From Pontiella sp. (GTDB lineage Bacteria > Verrucomicrobiota > Kiritimatiellia > Kiritimatiellales > Pontiellaceae): a DNA stretch of 7,484 bases. The translations under genes and the position numbers were made by a program. The stretch covers positions 1-7,484 of the forward strand of contig JAOZSZ010000062.1 of assembly GCA_029939385.1 (NCBI GenBank), written 5' to 3'. Shown here in pieces: positions 6,535 to 7,484 of this stretch (position 1 is the stretch's first letter; the number at the start of each line of letters is the position of its first letter). The notes under the pieces were generated by a model that was given only the letters and a program-made list of their open reading frames with translations, did not search any database and was not told the DNA's origin.

Positions 6535-7484
6535 TTATTCTAAACCCACGGCTTGCCGGGCTTTCGAGAGCGTTTCCCGAGCAAGAATGGAGGCTTTTTG
6601 CGCACCCGTGCGCAAGATGTCATTCACATACTCCATATCCGCGGCGAGCTCCGCGCGCTTTTCACGCATCGGGCCAAAGTGTTCATTGATTTTTTCGAGG
6701 AGCTCCTTCTTCGCCGAGCCATAGCCCATGCCGCCCGCGCGATAGCGCTCCGCCAATTCAGCCCGCTCCGCTTCCGTTGCAAAAAGCTTATACAGCGCAA
6801 AGACATTACAGGTGTCGGGATCCTTGGGATCTTCGAGCTCTTTGCTGTCCGTCAGAATCTTCATTACCCGTTTTTTAAAAGGTTTTCCTTCGCCAAAAAT
6901 TTCCAGCGTATTGTCATACGACTTCGACATCTTCTGCCCATCGATCCCCGGAACCACGGCCACATCTTCACGGATCGAAGGTTCCGGAATGGTGAATACT
7001 TCGCCAAAGGTATTATTAAAACGGATCGCCAAATCGCGCGTCACTTCCACATGCTGTTTTTGATCGCGCCCCACCGGAACCACATTCGACTGCACCGCAA
7101 GGATATCAGCGGCCATCAGCACCGGATAAGCAAACAGACCGTGCGACGCCGCGATCCCCTTTGTAATCTTATCCTTGTAAGAGTGGCATCGTTCTAACAA
7201 CCCCATCGGCGTAACGGTCGAAAGCAACCACGCCAGCTCATGAACTTCCGGCACATCGCTTTGACGATAAAATGCGGTTTTTTCTGGATCAATTCCACAC
7301 GCCAAAAAATCCAGCGCCACATCGATCGTCATCGAACGAAGTGCCTCAGCATTTTGGACGGTGGTCATGGCGTGATAGTTCGCAATGAACAAATAGGCCT
7401 CGCCCTGCTCCTGCAGCTCAATGGCCGGCTTCATCATACCGAAATAGTTTCCAATATGCAGTTTGCCCGAAGGCTGTATGCCCG
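6535..7484 (-). CDS. trpS: Tryptophanyl-tRNA synthetase (5' end cut by the window)
   Basis: TrpS charges tRNA-Trp with tryptophan in the cytoplasm. The reading frame continues past the ATG at 7437 to the window edge, where it encodes GIQPSGKLHIGNYFG, the N-terminal ATP-binding segment with the class I HIGH-type motif HIGN. The ATG at 7437 is therefore internal, and about 315 residues are visible. Only a handful of N-terminal residues should be missing compared with the usual 325-335. Further landmarks, numbered from the internal Met at 7437, are LLSTVTPMGLLERCHSYKDK (71-90), YPVLMAADILAV (104-115), PVGRDQKQHVEVTRDLA (121-137), and GQKMSKSYDN (167-176) with the second class I signature KMSKS. 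It is the upstream-most visible gene of the trpS-scpA-scpB-pheA run, with 12 nt to scpA; any promoter lies outside the window. Confidence 0.96.
   Translation of the reverse strand, partial: GIQPSGKLHIGNYFGMMKPAIELQEQGEAYLFIANYHAMTTVQNAEALRSMTIDVALDFLACGIDPEKTAFYRQSDVPEVHELAWLLSTVTPMGLLERCHSYKDKITKGIAASHGLFAYPVLMAADILAVQSNVVPVGRDQKQHVEVTRDLAIRFNNTFGEVFTIPEPSIREDVAVVPGIDGQKMSKSYDNTLEIFGEGKPFKKRVMKILTDSKELEDPKDPDTCNVFALYKLFATEAERAELAERYRAGGMGYGSAKKELLEKINEHFGPMREKRAELAADMEYVNDILRTGAQKASILARETLSKARQAVGLE

Noticed and set aside
6553..7197. A 214-codon open frame on the + strand
   Set aside because: It is the antisense shadow of trpS, which has the HIGN and KMSKS motifs; the Arg/His-rich translation is typical of an antisense frame.
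1..7484. Mobile elements, CRISPR arrays, phage genes, tRNA or rRNA genes
   Set aside because: No transposase, integrase or phage-like protein, no regular spaced repeats, and no tRNA-like or rRNA-like stretch was recognised; coding genes and short spacers account for the whole window.

Overview
The window holds eight genes of a Gram-negative-type bacterium, and no mobile element, phage gene, CRISPR array or stable RNA gene was seen. One gene, rpsU (ribosomal protein bS21), lies on the + strand at the left end. The other seven lie on the - strand and read right to left: trpS, scpA, scpB, pheA, leuA, aroE and a prepilin peptidase gene. All proteins match well-known families at close to full length, and no frameshift or decayed gene was found. 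bS21, a fused chorismate mutase/prephenate dehydratase, ScpAB and a type IV prepilin peptidase occur together at moderate GC (estimated by eye at just under half). This fits a non-proteobacterial Gram-negative lineage, and the Verrucomicrobiota/Kiritimatiellota/Lentisphaerota (PVC) group is my best guess. That placement is an inference from gene content, not something the sequence proves.

Layout: rpsU (12-197) ends at a perfect 14-bp hairpin flanked by A and T runs (213-244). The hairpin also serves the convergent gene set, whose last gene stops at 271. The right-hand - strand group, trpS-scpA-scpB-pheA (7484 down to 3882), is tightly packed: gaps of 12 and 14 nt, then a 4-nt ATGA overlap. 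It ends at a strong GAAA-loop terminator (3781-3811). The left-hand group, leuA-aroE-pilD (3638 down to 271), starts after a leader of about 140 nt, has a 3-nt gap and a 4-nt ATGA overlap, and ends at the shared terminator.

Function: the first operon combines tryptophanyl-tRNA charging, the kleisin and winged-helix partners of the SMC chromosome-organising complex, and the committed steps from chorismate to phenylpyruvate. The second combines the first step of leucine synthesis, the fourth step of the shikimate pathway that feeds PheA, and the membrane protease that matures type IV pilins or pseudopilins. Most of this is housekeeping.

The two points most worth a second look are the leuA leader, which contains an 8-codon micro-ORF with its own Shine-Dalgarno site ahead of a small GC hairpin, and the AroE cofactor loop, where acidic residues replace the usual NADP-binding Asn-Arg-Thr. 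I found no convincing evidence of an undescribed multi-gene system.
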